A DNA stretch of 64,000 bases from Quillaja saponaria (Eukaryota > Streptophyta > Magnoliopsida > Fabales > Quillajaceae). The notes under the pieces were generated by a model. It worked only from the letters and a program-made list of their open reading frames with translations, was not told the DNA's origin and did not search any database. The stretch lies in NCBI GenBank assembly GCA_029379385.1, contig CM055607.1, positions 5,952,001-6,016,000 of the forward strand, in the 5' to 3' direction. Positions 54,001-62,880 of the stretch are shown one piece after another. Within the stretch, counting starts at the first letter, position 1. Each line of letters starts with the position of its first letter. A program made the translations under genes and the position numbers.

Positions 54001-55337
54001 ATTTGCCATTCTACATCAGAGTTTTAGTTAGATGGAAAGTAGTAGTATAATCCAAATTTCGATATGCTAACTTATTATTTCCTTGTAGTTACTCTACTAT
54101 TGCTTGGGCAGCGTCAGTAGAAAAGGGTGTTCAACCAGATGTGGATTATAGCTACGTCGCCAAGTCTACAGCTGGAAAAGTCTTTAACTTCTTTAGTGCC
54201 TTGGGAGAAGTGGCTTTTGCCTATGCCGGACACAATGTTGTACTGGAAATCCAAGCAACAATCCCATCTACACCAGAGAAACCATCCAAAGGGCCAATGT
54301 GGAAAGGAGTTGTGGTTGCCTATATAGTTGTGGCTTTGTGTTACTTCCCAGTTACTCTTATTGGGTATTGGATGTTTGGCAATTCTGTTAAAGACAACAT
54401 CCTCATCTCATTAAACAAGCCATCATGGCTAATCGCAACTGCTAACATGTTTGTTGTAATCCATGTCATTGGAAGCTATCAGGTAAATTATTGAGTATCT
54501 GATTATTCTTTTGTGTATTTCTTGAAAAATATGCCTAATACTTGACAACTTTAAGGCAATAAAAACTAATTAACGTGATACTATCTGGATTTCTGCAGAT
54601 TTATGCAATGCCAGTGTTTGACATGATTGAAACTGTGTTGGTAAAGAAATTGAATTTCAAACCCACCAGAACGCTTCGTTTTATTACACGCAATATCTAT
54701 GTAGGTGAGTAAACCATTTTTTCCTCCACCTAAGAATACATCTTTCTCCTAAAGGTTGTGATATTACTTTTGACAGGGATTTGATAGAATTTGTAGATTC
54801 ACATTTTATTTTTTTATGACAGCATTAACAATGTTCATAGCCATTACCTTCCCATTCTTTAGTGGTTTGCTATCGTTTTTTGGAGGATTTGCTTTCGCTC
54901 CAACTAGCTACTTCGTAAGTCACATCTTGTGCTTTCTCACCTAACATTATCAAAAATCCATAGGCTACCCATTTTGCAGAACTGTCAGCTTCTGACTTCT
55001 GAAATTTTTTTCAGCTTCCCTGCATCATCTGGCTTACAATTTACAAACCAAAGAGATTTGGCTTATCTTGGTGGACTAACTGGGTATGTTGAATGTGCCT
55101 TCTTTTAGATAATAATCCTCTTTTTCTTCGGTAATTAATTTGGATTAAAGCTAAACTTATCTTTCTTCTTAATTTCAGATCTGTATTGTATTTGGCCTTT
55201 GCTTAATGATCTTATCACCTATTGGAGGTTTGAGGACAATCATAATTCAAGCCAAGACCTCAAGTTTTACTCGTAAATTATCTCCCACATTAACAGGCAA
55301 TAGGATGCTGCAGTATGCAAATAAGAGAGATGTATGA
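51034..55337 (+). CDS. LHT1: Lysine histidine transporter, copy B, with frameshifted C-terminus
   Basis: Eight exons: 51034-51081, 53197-53354, 53591-53974, 54089-54482, 54599-54704, 54823-54914, 55015-55083, 55179-55337. They match copy A exon for exon in length except the last. Compared with copy A, one A is missing at about 55259-55260 (ACCTACAAG becomes ACCTCAAG). The conserved YKFYS end is lost and the frame runs on to TGA at 55335-55337, giving 469 aa instead of 449, with a novel tail beginning [11 protein letters not shown]. Exons 6-7 also carry changes at conserved sites (PFFGGLL to PFFSGLL; AFTMF to ALTMF). The transport core is intact, so the protein may still work, or the copy may be under relaxed constraint. 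Intron 1 (51082-53196) is enlarged by a transposon-like insertion. Confidence 0.9.
51376..52114. mobile_element. TIR-bearing insertion in intron 1 of LHT copy B
   Basis: These ~740 bp are absent from the otherwise matching intron of copy A. There GAAGAAATTACG runs straight into TTGTACA, whereas in copy B the same GAAGAAATTACG is followed by the insert and TTGTAAAC resumes at 52115. The ends form imperfect inverted repeats of ~85 bp. Left CCTATTGTCCC...TATTGCCATGTGTC...CACACGTG pairs with the right end read in reverse, TCCGTTCCC...TGTTGCCACGTGTC...TCACGTG. No transposase is encoded. Long TIRs suggest a Mutator-like non-autonomous element; the target duplication is not clear. Confidence 0.6.
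51911..51959 (+). repeat. (GGT)n microsatellite
   Basis: About 15 GGT/GGA/AGT-type triplets in a row, mostly GGT, within the intron-1 insertion of LHT copy B. Confidence 0.85.
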
Positions 55338-56161
55338 AGCTGATCATGATAATTTCAAAATTGGGATAGACTAAGTGGTCCACTAAAGTTCGTTCATGAA
55401 GTACTTACACATTGCCTATCTGTGGCAGAGGAATTAAACGCCATGGAATCAACTCAAAGGGAATTTTTATAGACATTGTTTTCTCTGTAATCTTTCTTTT
55501 TATGCATATATAAATTTGAAGTGAGTAGAGTAGTAAGTGTTACATGTTCCCTAGGCATTTTCATAAAAGAGCCTCAAGTACATCATACAAATCGCTGTTT
55601 GTTCTGGTATAGCTGATGAAAAGTCAATCTCCATGACTTGCTATCCTACACTTATTTCTTTTCTTCTTCTGTTTTTTTTTTCTCCCTTCGGCTTGTAGAT
55701 TTCTTTTTTCTTTGGAAACTGCAATGTGGCTCAGAAGTTCTATGATGTATGAGTTGATGTATGAGTTATGAATAAAATATTATAACCCGAAATCGTAAAA
55801 TTGAGTTTTAAATATAATGGATAAATTTATATTATAAAATAAACAAAATAAATAAAAATAGTGTAATTGAACATACTATAATCCAATATCAAGATTTGAG
55901 ATTGACCAATTTGGTGTAATTCATTACTGAAAAAAAAAGAAAGATTAATATATGTATTTAAAATAAATAAATTATATAAGTATGTATAAAATTAAAATTA
56001 AAATTCTAATTTCATTTCATATGATTTTATTGATAAAGAAAACAAATGAATAAACATATACATATTCCGGTTAGGTGGTAAACTGAAATACGTAGAGTGG
56101 AGTTCATTAGCGTATGTTAATTGAGGAATTAATAATTTGTTACAAACACAAAATGACAAGT

Positions 56162-56186
56162 TATATATATATATATATATATATAT
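56162..56186. repeat. (AT)n microsatellite
   Basis: An uninterrupted TA dinucleotide run of about 24 bases in the left part of the solo-LTR-like insertion. Similar tracts occur at about 59648-59667 and 60999-61014. Confidence 0.85.
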
Positions 56187-56300
56187 CTTTATAAAATTGT
56201 AGAAATATCTCACAAAAATTGGTGGTCCATGAATTTTAATCATTATTTTATTAAGTCCTTTTCTTTCTCTTCTCTTTTTCTTTTGGCTGCCGTTTCCCTT

Positions 56301-56933
56301 TGTCACATCTCGTTGAATCGTTGCCTACATGGCGTCACTTAGGCAATGATTGGGAGGTTTGTGTGGTGCATTCGTACAAGTTCGTGGAGCATCTTAGAAG
56401 AATACAGGAGATTCTAGAAGGGTCTAGAAGGTTCTAGAAGGTTCAAGAAGGTTCTGGAAGGGTCCAGAAGGATGTGGAAGACTCTAGAACATTCTAGAAG
56501 GTTCTACAAGGTTGTAGAACATCCTAGAAGATCCTGGAAGGTTCAAGAAGGTGTGGAATGCTCTAGAATAATGTACATAATTCTTGGTGGTCTAGATACT
56601 TCTTGGAATTGAATAAATATCTAGATATTTTGTAGGAGAGTTCTAGATGGCTAATGTGAGCCGTTAGATGTAATTGATCTCCACCGTTGGTTGAGGAGGT
56701 GGAGTAGTATAAATAGGTTTAGGAACTTCATTTGGAAGGCATCCAAGAAATCGAAGAAATCTAAGCATCCAGAAATTGTAAGCAATCAATAAAGAAGTTC
56801 ATTTCTTACGATTCTCTTGTGTGCTTTCCTTCTCACTTGTTTTGAGTTCGAGTTAGGCTGACTTAGCATTCTTGCACGGGGCTTGAGTGACTAAGTGCCG
56901 CACGGGAGCGTTGGAATTTCCAAGACCGTGACA
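56301..56933 (+). repeat. 5' LTR
   Basis: 633 bp, TG...CA. It contains in order the 10-bp heat-shock-element array (56391-56570), a TATAAATA box at 56708-56715 and an AATAAA at 56788-56793. These are consistent with U3, R and U5. Confidence 0.95.
56391..56570 (+). promoter_or_regulatory. Tandem heat-shock-element array in 5' LTR (18 units of 10 bp)
   Basis: Eighteen contiguous 10-bp units with consensus gTTCtaGAAg. In 56431-56460 three perfect units in a row give six alternating nTTCn and nGAAn pentamers, the canonical binding array for trimeric heat-shock factors. Further good units are at 56411-56420, 56491-56500 and 56541-56550; the rest are degenerate (for example GGTCTAGAAG, GATGTGGAAG). 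The array ends about 138 bp upstream of the LTR TATA box, the right place for an enhancer in U3. Confidence 0.85.
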
Positions 56934-56973
56934 GTTGGTATCAGAGCCTGGTTACGAAGGGGACGTAACTACA

Positions 56974-58695
56974 ATGGCATCCAAGGTTACCAATGTGATG
57001 GAGCACGTTGGTAGACAAAGGGAGAAGGATCCTAATGTTGGAAAAGGAAGGAAAGGAAAGTCTAGCTCTAAGGACGTTCTGACATCCTTTGAGTCTAGAC
57101 TTGCTAAGGTGGAGCTTGCAGTTGCTGATGGAATGGACAGATTTGAAGAGATCGACCAACGCATCGAAAACCTTGCAAGTACTGATGAGGAAGTGCAAGG
57201 CGAGATGCAAGGTGCTCTCAATTCTGTGTCCGACTCTTGGAGGATTACGTTGGATGCTCTTAAGGAGATGGTGTTGGCCGAATTTGCTGCCATGAAAGAG
57301 GAAATTAAGGAGATCAAGGCGGATTGGTCTCTTTGTAAGTTGGCTGTGACACAAGGGGTTGTCACAACTCAAGCCACTCCTAAGGTGGATGTTCCGAGAC
57401 CTAAAAGTTACAATGGGTCAAGGAATGCAAAGGAGTTGGAGAATTTCCTGTGGAGCATGGAGCAATATTTTGAGGCTAGTGGCATTAAGGAGGATGCCAC
57501 CAAGATCCGAACTGCTCCCCTCTACCTTGTTGACATAGCGATGCTATGGTGGAGGAGGAGACATAGTGATATTGAGAAGGGCACTTGTGTCATCAACACT
57601 TGGGAGGATTTCAAGGTAGAGATCAAGAAACAATTCTATCCCGAGAATGTTGAGCAAGAAGCCCGTGGAAGGTTACGACGTCTCACACACAAGGGGAGTG
57701 TGCGAGATTATGTGAAGGAGTTCACTGAGATACTCTTGGAGATTCCTGATCTACCTGACAAGGAAGCTTTGTTTGCATTCACTGATGGCCTCCAACCATG
57801 GGTACGGTTGGAGCTACAAAGGAGAGGGGTACAAGACTTGGCTTCCGCTATAGCCGTTGCGGAATCATTGATTGAGTTTAAAAAGCCCGAGTCAACCAAG
57901 CCAATGGAAAAAGAAAGGGAGCATAATGACAATGGTGGGGGAGACCATGGTGATCATTATAGAGGAGAAAGCTCTAAATCCCCAACTCACTCCAAAGGTA
58001 AGCCGAACCAATGGAGCAAGAATGGGGGCGATAAACCAAAGATAGGTTGCTTTCTTTGTGAGGGTCCTCACCGAGCCATGGATTGTCCACAAAGAGCAAA
58101 ACTTTCAGCATTGTTGAAAGAAGATGAAGAGCTACAAGTACTGCCCGAGAAAACAAAGGTAGGTTCTTTACGACTCTTAAATGCAATCAAGGGAAAAGTT
58201 GAGGTACCGAAGACGGAGAAGGGACGCATGTTTATCATGGCAGAGGTAAGTGGTACTCCAACTAAAGCTCTTTTGGATATTGGTGCTTCCCATAATTTCC
58301 TCGAGGTGAATGAAGCTAAGAAACTTGGGATCAAGCTCAAAGAGGAACAAGGGTGGATTAAGGCCGTGAACTCTGAGGCTAAGCCTATTTATGGGGTAGC
58401 AAGTGTCAAGTTACGCCTTGGTGAATGGAGTGGGACAGTGAATATGTCTGTTGTGCCTATGGATGATTATCCGATTGTACTTGGCATGGAATTCGTCGAT
58501 AAGGTCAATGCATTCATTATGCCGTATGCAAACTCCATATGTATCATGGAGGAGGGGAATGCATACATGGTGCCGATGGCTAGAGAAGTTGCTAACAAAA
58601 CAAAAATCTTATCCGGCATGAAACTCTTGACAGACATCCAAGATAAGAATGCCAAATTTCAAGAGGAGATTGCGACGAGGACGTCGCCTGGTTAG
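56974..58695 (+). CDS. Gag polyprotein with protease-like domain of the LTR retrotransposon
   Basis: An uninterrupted frame of 573 codons from ATG 56974, the first ATG after the primer-binding site, to TAG. Coiled-coil-like acidic N-terminus (~40-125); retrotransposon gag domain (~150-305) with FLWSMEQYFEASG, LWWRRRHSDI and WEDFKVEIKKQFYP; zinc knuckle C359-x2-C362-x3-H366-x4-C371; retropepsin-like fold (~415-520). The active-site motif reads LLDIGASHNFL (D435-I-G), where D-T/S-G is normal, so proteolysis may be impaired; a downstream IVLGM block fits the second half of the fold. The frame stops at the polypurine tract with no reverse transcriptase or integrase. It would form virus-like particles in the cytoplasm. 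Confidence 0.92.
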   Translation: MASKVTNVMEHVGRQREKDPNVGKGRKGKSSSKDVLTSFESRLAKVELAVADGMDRFEEIDQRIENLASTDEEVQGEMQGALNSVSDSWRITLDALKEMVLAEFAAMKEEIKEIKADWSLCKLAVTQGVVTTQATPKVDVPRPKSYNGSRNAKELENFLWSMEQYFEASGIKEDATKIRTAPLYLVDIAMLWWRRRHSDIEKGTCVINTWEDFKVEIKKQFYPENVEQEARGRLRRLTHKGSVRDYVKEFTEILLEIPDLPDKEALFAFTDGLQPWVRLELQRRGVQDLASAIAVAESLIEFKKPESTKPMEKEREHNDNGGGDHGDHYRGESSKSPTHSKGKPNQWSKNGGDKPKIGCFLCEGPHRAMDCPQRAKLSALLKEDEELQVLPEKTKVGSLRLLNAIKGKVEVPKTEKGRMFIMAEVSGTPTKALLDIGASHNFLEVNEAKKLGIKLKEEQGWIKAVNSEAKPIYGVASVKLRLGEWSGTVNMSVVPMDDYPIVLGMEFVDKVNAFIMPYANSICIMEEGNAYMVPMAREVANKTKILSGMKLLTDIQDKNAKFQEEIATRTSPG

Positions 58696-58706
58696 GTGGG
58701 GGAGAA

Positions 58707-59349
58707 TGTCACATCCCGTTGAATCGTTGCCTACATGGCACCACTTAGGCAATGATTGGGAGGTTTGTGTGGTGCATTCGTACAAGTTCGTGGAGCATCC
58801 TAGAAGAATCCAGGAGATTCTAGAAGGTTCCAGAAGGTTCTAGAAGGGTCTAGAAGGTTCTAGAAGGTTCTGGAAGGGTCCAGAAGGATGTGGAAGACTC
58901 TAGAACATTCTAGAAGGTTCTACAAGGTTGTAGAACATCCTAGAAGATCCTGGAAGGTTCAAGAAGGTGTGGAATGCTCTAGAATAATGTACATAATTCT
59001 TGGAGGTCTAGATACTTCTTGGAATTGAATAAATATCTAGATATTTTGTAGGAGAGTTCTAGATGGCTAATGTGAGCCGTTAGATGTAATTGATCTCCAC
59101 CGTTGGTTGAGGAGGTGGAGTAGTATAAATAGGTTTAGGAACTTCATTTGGAAGGCATCCAAGAAATCGAAGAAATCTAAGCATCCAGAAATTGTAAGCA
59201 ATCAATAAAGAAGTTCATTTCTTACGATTCTCTTGTGTGCTTTCCTTCTCACTTGTTTTGAGTTCGAGTTAGGCTGACTTAGCATTCTTGCACGGGGCTT
59301 GAGTGACTAAGTGCCGCACGGGAGTGTTGGAATTTCCAAGACCGTGACA
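58707..59349 (+). repeat. 3' LTR
   Basis: 643 bp, ten bases longer than the 5' LTR because its repeat array has one extra unit. The TATAAAT box is at 59124-59130. Otherwise it is nearly identical to the 5' copy. Confidence 0.95.
58797..58986 (+). promoter_or_regulatory. Tandem heat-shock-element array in 3' LTR (19 units of 10 bp)
   Basis: Nineteen 10-bp units in the same order as the 5' LTR, with a small rearrangement: two units (58827-58846, GTTCCAGAAG and GTTCTAGAAG) are additional, and the GTTCAAGAAG unit of the 5' array is absent. 58817-58846 again gives six perfect alternating nTTCn/nGAAn pentamers, and 58857-58876 gives four more. From here a read-through enhancer or promoter would point towards LHT copy C, 3.9 kb downstream. 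Confidence 0.85.
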
Positions 59350-62263
59350 CCTTGGTGTGAGAACTGACTAGTGTTTTCTACTGCTTGGGTTTGCTGGAAT
59401 TTTGGAGAGAAAAGGTACCGTGAACCTTGTGCTTTGCCATCTAAGTTCAAGCTTTGGGTGATTTTGGTTCCTTCTTTCCAAGTAGGCCGTGGGTTTTCTT
59501 TTTCTTGTTGGGTGGTGATCTTTTTGAATTGTTGCACGGCTGAGGTATGAACTAAAGCAGCCAATATGCTGCTATAACCTTAAGAGTTATATAATAATAA
59601 CAAATGTTAAATAAAAGAAAAGGCTAGACACTAGAAACTAGTGGTGATATATATATATATATATATTATATATAAAGTTAAATATAAACCACAAACTTGC
59701 AATTGACTTTTGACTTGGTACTTTAGCCTTATTTATTTTATTTTCCTTTTCTCCTCCCACACAATGAGAACCGCCTTATTTCAATGAACCTTGCCGAGCC
59801 CCTGTTCTGCCAAGAGAATTGTCATTTCCTTGCCTCCAAATCTTTAGTCTACAATTCCTAGTTTTCTCTTGTTTCAATTAAGCTCAAGGTACTAAATTCC
59901 CTTCTTTACCTTCTCCTTTATCTTGTAAGTTTTACTCCTTTTCTTGTGTCGTGTTTGTGTTTCTTTATGGTTGGGTATGGCTGCCGTTGGTTTTCAAGGA
60001 GGGACTATATATGTTACCTTCAGTCGTGAGTCCTTATGTGAATGCGTTTTAGGGTTGTGTGTGTAACAAAAGGAAAAGAGTAGTAGCTGGACTGTGGGAA
60101 ACATGCCCTGTTTTGGCATGATTTCCACTTCAATTTACTGCCAGCCAAGAGGTAACTTCAGACCGAGGGAAAGGTTGGAAAAAGAAGAAGTTGTGGTAGG
60201 TTATTCTTCCATTTAGGCGTTGAATGATAAGTCATATAAAGACAACTGCACCTTCATGTTGCTGTCCCCTGTTTTGAGGCAGCAACATTGGAGTACTTTC
60301 CTTACTTCTTGGCTGTTTATTACACTTCCCCAAAGACGGTCTTGGAACATAGCAAAAAGAAGGCTTTATGCCTCTCTGGTGTCATGGCAGCAAAAGGATA
60401 ATGGTGCAGAAAATCCCTTTGTACCGTGAGCCATGATGTAATGATTTTCTAGTTAAACAGTGGGAGTTCAATTGTTTTAAGTTATAGGTTTGTATGTTAT
60501 TAAAAGTTTAACCATGAAGTAGTAGGGTAAAGAATTGTAACAAAATAGTTTAAATATATCATTAATTAAGGTAACTAAGTTTAGTTTTTGGATATTATAC
60601 TAGTTTAATTGTTTTATGTGAATTGGATTATTGATAATTAATAAGTAAAGTTAAGGGCTAAGGAATAAAAATGAGGATCTCATAAAATAATAATAATAAT
60701 AAGTTGTACCTATGATAGGAAGTATAAAATTTATATATTTGGATAATTTTAGATAATTAAGTTAAATCAAACTTATTCAATATTAAATTCACTTAAATAG
60801 TTAATTAGGAGACCGTGAAATTGATTATGTTAATTGTAAATTCGTTACGTAGAGTAGGAGTAATGTTGATTAATGAATTGTATAAAGTTCTTGATAAATG
60901 TATAAACATATATGTAAATATATTTAAGGAAATGAAATATGTCTTCAAGATATTTGATAAAATGTTAAGAGAAATTAATATTTAAGTGATCCGTTCAATA
61001 TATATATATATATATAATTGAGGGATCATAGAATTATTTACGAGATGATTATTTTAGTAATATATGAATTGCAGTTCCGGATGCTAAGGTGGACCTGATG
61101 AGATGCGTGGAAGCAAGTGTGAGTGACAAATGAAATTGGTTACGGGTGAGTGGTTAATTGCTGCCTTTAGCGGTTAGATTAGTATTTGTGATTATATGTT
61201 TATTTGAATATGCGTGATATATGGAAAGTAAGCAAGTAAAGTATTTTAGTAATTTATTTGAATTATATTTGTTTGATATTGGTTGCTTTGTTTAACATTG
61301 GTTGTGGTTGATAAGGGCCAACAAAGTGAGATTTTTATGAAAAATAATTTTTATACCGAAATTAAAAGTCCAGGTGTAACTAGGATACCCCGATTTAAAA
61401 TCATGAGAAATTATGATTCTGATAAATATTTTTTTTAAAATTGAGTCAGTCCCGGTGGGATAAATTGTGTACGGAGATTAATTTGCTGTATGGGCGCGTA
61501 AATGCCCTGTAGGGGTGATAATGCTAGGGCTGGGTTACTATTTGGCCCTTTGATTGCTTTACGTGATATTGTTGCGTTGACTTAAATTGTGATCTTGTGT
61601 GTCATATGAATTGTGAATTTGTGAAACTTACAATGTGTATGTGTAATGTGAAATGTTATATGAATCATGTAACATGATATTAATATGTATATTATACGTT
61701 TGTGCTGAGTGATACTAGTACCATTTGGGTACGATTTTTCACTCACGAAGTCCATATGACTAACCCTTTTTTTTGTGAAAAAAAAATTTAGTAATAGGAA
61801 TTCGTTACATGGCGTCGCCGAGCTTGTGACTTGCCGATTGAGTACAGCAAGGTAATATCAGGATCTTAGACTTGAAATTAAATGATGAAAATTTACAGTC
61901 ACACCAGAACTGTGAGGGTGTCTAATTTCGAAAGATGTAAGTGTCGAGTTATTTGTCTTGGTTATGATGTGGTTGGAGCGAAGCTCTTTGTTATTTTTAT
62001 GTTACTGTTATGTAAAATCATGAGATTATGTATTTGTATTTTGAGGCATGTTTTGTATTGCAAGAAATCTCTGCTAAATTTTTTAGTAACTTGTTAATTA
62101 TTTCAGGAAGTAAACTTTTACAGTGAATTTTGGTTTTAGAAAAACTAGTTTTATTCTTTAGTTGGGTCATGAGTCAGGTTTGTTATTTTGTTTCGAAGTC
62201 AAGGTTACGGTGAATTAGCTATCCAATACTCGGGCCAGTCATACCTCAGTGAAGGGTGTGATA
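59350..62263. other. Right part of the solo-LTR-like insertion; no genes
   Basis: Mixed-composition sequence without a supported coding region. It includes transcript-like stretches (59700-60450) and a GC-richer patch around 61440-61580 (GGTGGGATAAATTGTG, GGGCGCGTAAATGCCC). Confidence 0.4.
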
Positions 62264-62880
62264 TAAGAAATCTCTTTTAAGCTTATCAACCAACAACAAC
62301 ATCAATCACAAATTATTAGATTGACTGTATGAATCCTTATAAAATTAATAGGTATCCTCATCATAATGAAAACGAAAGTTGTGACTTTTGCTTTGTTATT
62401 ACAATCAACAGCTGGAGTTGGTGCATATTTAACAGCAAGTATTACTCCCAGATCACAGTAACACTAGAATCAAAGCTAGGATCCAAGGCATATAGAACAA
62501 AGTTCTGTGTAGTATAAAAGAACCAGAAGAAGTTGCATATATGAATATTACTTTTTTTTTCCATTTGTAATGTATAGAAGCTTTTCCTATAATTGACTTT
62601 AAAAAACAGAAACCTCCAAACCTGTAACCAACAAGACAACCGATTGATTTTTTGTTCCTTTGTTTGTGACCCATTTTGTCATGAAAACGAGTGACATATT
62701 ACTACGAGCGAATCGCTAACAGAATCATGTGTCAAACAAAAATGGCCGATTAACAAATATTCTGATTCCATCAATTGTCTATTTCAGGTTCAGATTACTT
62801 TGTATATTTCATTCGTTTGTTTATAGGTTTCACCTCTTATCTTCTTGCAGAACTCTCTGCAGATTACACCATTGACAGCC
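62264..62880. other. Resumed LHT-B 3' flank and LHT-C upstream region
   Basis: 62269-62560 is the displaced 3' flank of unit B. 62570-62860 is the presumptive promoter and 5'UTR of copy C, ending with an acceptor-like TTCTTGCAG at about 62849, so a 5'UTR intron is possible. No clear TATA box was fixed. Confidence 0.45.

Larger units (their letters stand above)
56301..59349 (+). mobile_element. Young gag-only LTR retrotransposon (TR-GAG-like, Ty3/Gypsy-type gag)
   Basis: A complete element of 3049 bp with two LTRs (56301-56933 and 58707-59349), both starting TGTCACATC and ending CGTGACA. A primer-binding site TGGTATCAGAGC (56936-56947, initiator Met tRNA type) follows the 5' LTR after two bases. 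A polypurine tract GGTGGGGGAGAA (58695-58706) directly precedes the 3' LTR. The flanks share a 4-bp direct repeat CCTT (56297-56300, 59350-59353). The internal 1.77 kb encodes only Gag plus a protease-like domain, with no reverse transcriptase, RNase H or integrase. It must therefore depend on proteins from an autonomous relative. By eye the LTRs differ by about eight substitutions plus net one 10-bp unit, so insertion was recent. Confidence 0.92.
55778..62263. mobile_element. Solo-LTR-like insertion splitting LHT-B 3' flank (host of a nested element)
   Basis: The 3' flank shared with copy A is interrupted here. The left junction TAAAA (55773-55777) and the right junction TAAGA (62264-62268) form a 5-bp near-perfect target duplication; copy A has TAGGA at the same place. 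The termini TATTATAACCC and, in reverse, TATCACACCC look like decayed LTR ends (TGTCACACCC type, C-to-T changes). Removing the nested 3053 bp leaves about 3.43 kb. There is no gag-pol, no primer-binding site and no internal repeat of its own ends, so a solo LTR is the simplest reading. Contents at 59350-62263 include (AT)n tracts and no supported gene. Confidence 0.6.
50545..62560 (+). repeat. LHT tandem duplication unit B, split by insertions
   Basis: Homologous to unit A across promoter, gene and 3' flank, but the 3' flank breaks at 55777 and resumes at 62264. The intervening 6.5 kb is transposon-derived. The region 62269-62560 resembles 50311-50543 of unit A, including GATCCAAGGCATATAG and AACCAGAAGAAGTTGC. 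Confidence 0.75.

Noticed and set aside
56391..56570. Regular 10-bp repeat considered as a CRISPR array or ordinary minisatellite
   Set aside because: No spacers exist, the organism is a plant, and the unit sequence and phase match the heat-shock-element consensus rather than a random repeat.
56941..57372. Two long minus-strand open frames over the 5' part of gag
   Set aside because: Antisense shadows of the conserved gag coding sequence; codon pattern and domains support only the plus strand.
59307..59564. Minus-strand open frame next to the gag-only element that stays open for about 14 more codons across the reconstructed empty site
   Set aside because: It begins without an ATG, has no recognisable domain, and lies in solo-LTR-like sequence; probably chance openness, not a gene broken by the insertion.
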